Source: Platanthera guangdongensis
Taxonomy: Eukaryota > Streptophyta > Magnoliopsida > Asparagales > Orchidaceae
NCBI GenBank assembly: GCA_039583875.1
Contig: CM077149.1
Span: 26,177,194-26,241,193, forward strand
Reading direction: 5' to 3'
DNA: 64,000 nucleotides
This document shows positions 62,685 to 64,000 of the stretch, one piece after another. Numbering within the stretch: the stretch's first letter is position 1; every line of letters begins with the position of its first letter. Below the pieces are notes generated by a model. It saw only the letters and a program-made list of their open reading frames with translations. It made no database searches and was not told the origin of the DNA. Position numbers and translations under genes: made by a program.

Positions 62685-64000
62685 TGATGATTTTTTTTGC
62701 TAACAAGTAATAATTCAATGTGATTTCATTCTACATTCTAATACAATTATGTAGATGGACTTAACTAGATTGAATTAGCATTCAGGCAAGCGCAACTATC
62801 AATCGTAATATATGAGAAATCTACATCTCGTGTCGTATTCCACAGGGTCGTTTCAACTATTCATACTCACCCTCCCTTTATTTTAATATCTCTAAATAAA
62901 AGTGATATTTAAACTACATTAACCTAACTATGACCAATTGGATGATTCAGTATTGGAGAAATAAAAATGATAACAACATGAAGCTTTTAAATAATTACAT
63001 GAACAAATCCATTTATCAATTCAATTCTAAGCGATCATGACATGAAAAGAGTGTTACATTTGTGCAATGTAAAGATTAATTTTTCATCAAAATTCTCTCT
63101 CGAGCAATTCCAAATCTAAACCTAAGATAGTAAATTTTCTCTCGAACAATTCACAACACTCAAGTTCGCATTAAACAAAATACCTTTATTATTACATAAA
63201 TTCATGGATTTTATTTCTAAATTAACATGAATCCTTTTATCCGTGTTCTAATTTTCCAAACAGAATATCTATCGATCATAGAGTTTGAAATACAAAGGGA
63301 ATTATCATCACAATATGAACATACCAAAAGCATTGCAAATAACCAATTTCTCAATCTAGCCAATTGCAAATTTTGTAGAATAAATAAGTAATTCAAAGGG
63401 ATGATTAAACTCTTTGTTTGATTACATAAACACAAATAAAATACTACAAATATAACATAAACAAGGTGATACATGATTACTAGAATGTTCAAAGCAAAAT
63501 TCATGCAAATTAAAACATAAATTGAAGATGGATCATCAAGAGGAAGGAAGGATTCAAAGGGTTAATGATTAAATAAAAATTACATAAGAAATACCCTTCA
63601 ATCCTCCTTGTCTTGGATGCTCCTCTTCGGCCTCCAGCAGTTCTCCAATGCAGAAATGATCCAGAAGTTCTAAACAATTTTTTCTACAGGAAATTTATAG
63701 TTCCCTTGCAAACAGGTCGGACACGGGGTCGCACACGGCCGTATGGACGGTTCCTAGGCGGTTCCTGGGCGGTTCCCCACGAAAAGGCGTGTCTGGTAGT
63801 GGGCCGTGTCAGATGACACGGGTATAGACACGGCCGTGTGTGCGGCCGTGTTCCCCAGACACGGGTTGGTCGGCAGCCGTGTGCAAAGATGACACGGGTA
63901 TGCACACGGGCGTGTGCCATACCGTGTGAGGCTCCATTATCTGCGCCCAAATTCTTCAGCTCCAGGTGCATAGGACACGGGTGGACACACGGCCGTGTGT
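62685..64000 (-). repeat. G2 5' LTR, cut by window edge
   Basis: Near-identical to 49682-51010. Differences include CTTGC to TTTGC, CACCTATC to CAACTATC, CTCTCG to CTATCG and a 12-bp deletion in the palindrome cluster (63718-64000). Confidence 0.93.

Larger units (their letters stand above)
49682..64000 (-). mobile_element. G2: Athila-like gypsy element with ORF1 only, split by CHR1
   Basis: Minus strand. 3' LTR 49682-51302, internal 51303-53369 and 61988-62684, primer site complement TGGCGCCAAAAACT at 62671-62684, 5' LTR from 62685 to beyond the edge. Without CHR1 the interior is only about 2.75 kb and holds one ORF and a long 3' region; no protease, RT or integrase text is present. LTRs differ by roughly 1% by eye over the 1.3 kb visible, plus a 12-bp deletion within the palindrome cluster. 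It is therefore non-autonomous by deletion, LARD- or TR-GAG-like. Confidence 0.82.

Overview
The window is plant nuclear DNA, most likely from a eudicot with a repeat-rich genome. I find no host gene, tRNA or rRNA. Nearly every base can be assigned to LTR retrotransposons, mostly broken and inserted into one another. Evidence for a plant: Ty1/copia pol of SIRE/Maximus and Tork type, Athila-like and Tekay-like Ty3/gypsy elements, plant initiator-Met and tRNA-Asp-like primer sites, and TG...CA LTRs with 5-bp target duplications. The species cannot be named from this.

Left half. E1 (1-6513, minus, SIRE-like copia) runs off the left edge and abuts E5 (about 6552-7831, plus, SIRE-like pol remnant). 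E5 is interrupted by G1, a decayed gypsy element with short LTRs (7832-27796). G1 holds C1, a copia element with 372-bp LTRs and an ACAAC duplication (7934-25290). C1 is split by E2, a nearly intact 12.1-kb SIRE-like element (12189-24310) with gag, pol and a large extra gene (ORF2). G1 also carries a 713-bp solo-LTR-like insertion (25866-26578) with a GAAGG duplication.

Right half. A ladder of elements, each cut by the next: E3 (27797-35068, minus SIRE-like), E4 (35069-41572, minus SIRE-like, RT and RNase H deleted, ORF2 remnant kept), G3 (41573-43852, plus, Athila-like, only the 5' part visible), T1 (43853-49681, minus Tork copia with an internal 2.07-kb tandem duplication), G2 (49682 to beyond the right edge, minus, Athila-like with ORF1 but no pol) and CHR1 (53370-61987, minus, Tekay-like chromovirus with an ACTGT duplication, inserted in G2 ORF1). 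By-eye LTR divergence fits the nesting: C1 2.4% around E2 0.6%; G2 about 1% around CHR1 0.2%.

The most striking signal is architectural. All nine families whose LTR can be read, plus weakly the solo LTR, carry a cluster of short inverted repeats, often about 22-29 nt per unit. The motif differs between most families, but the cluster always lies in the 5' part of the LTR (U3), and in seven families it is upstream of a TATA-like box. In E2 and E4 the same hairpin unit recurs at the end of gag and just before ORF2. Both places precede CAG|G splice-acceptor-like sites conserved between these diverged elements. Two unrelated gypsy elements (G2 and CHR1) share one motif, ACACGGCCGTGT. This looks like a recurrent, fast-turning-over cis-element system in these retrotransposons.
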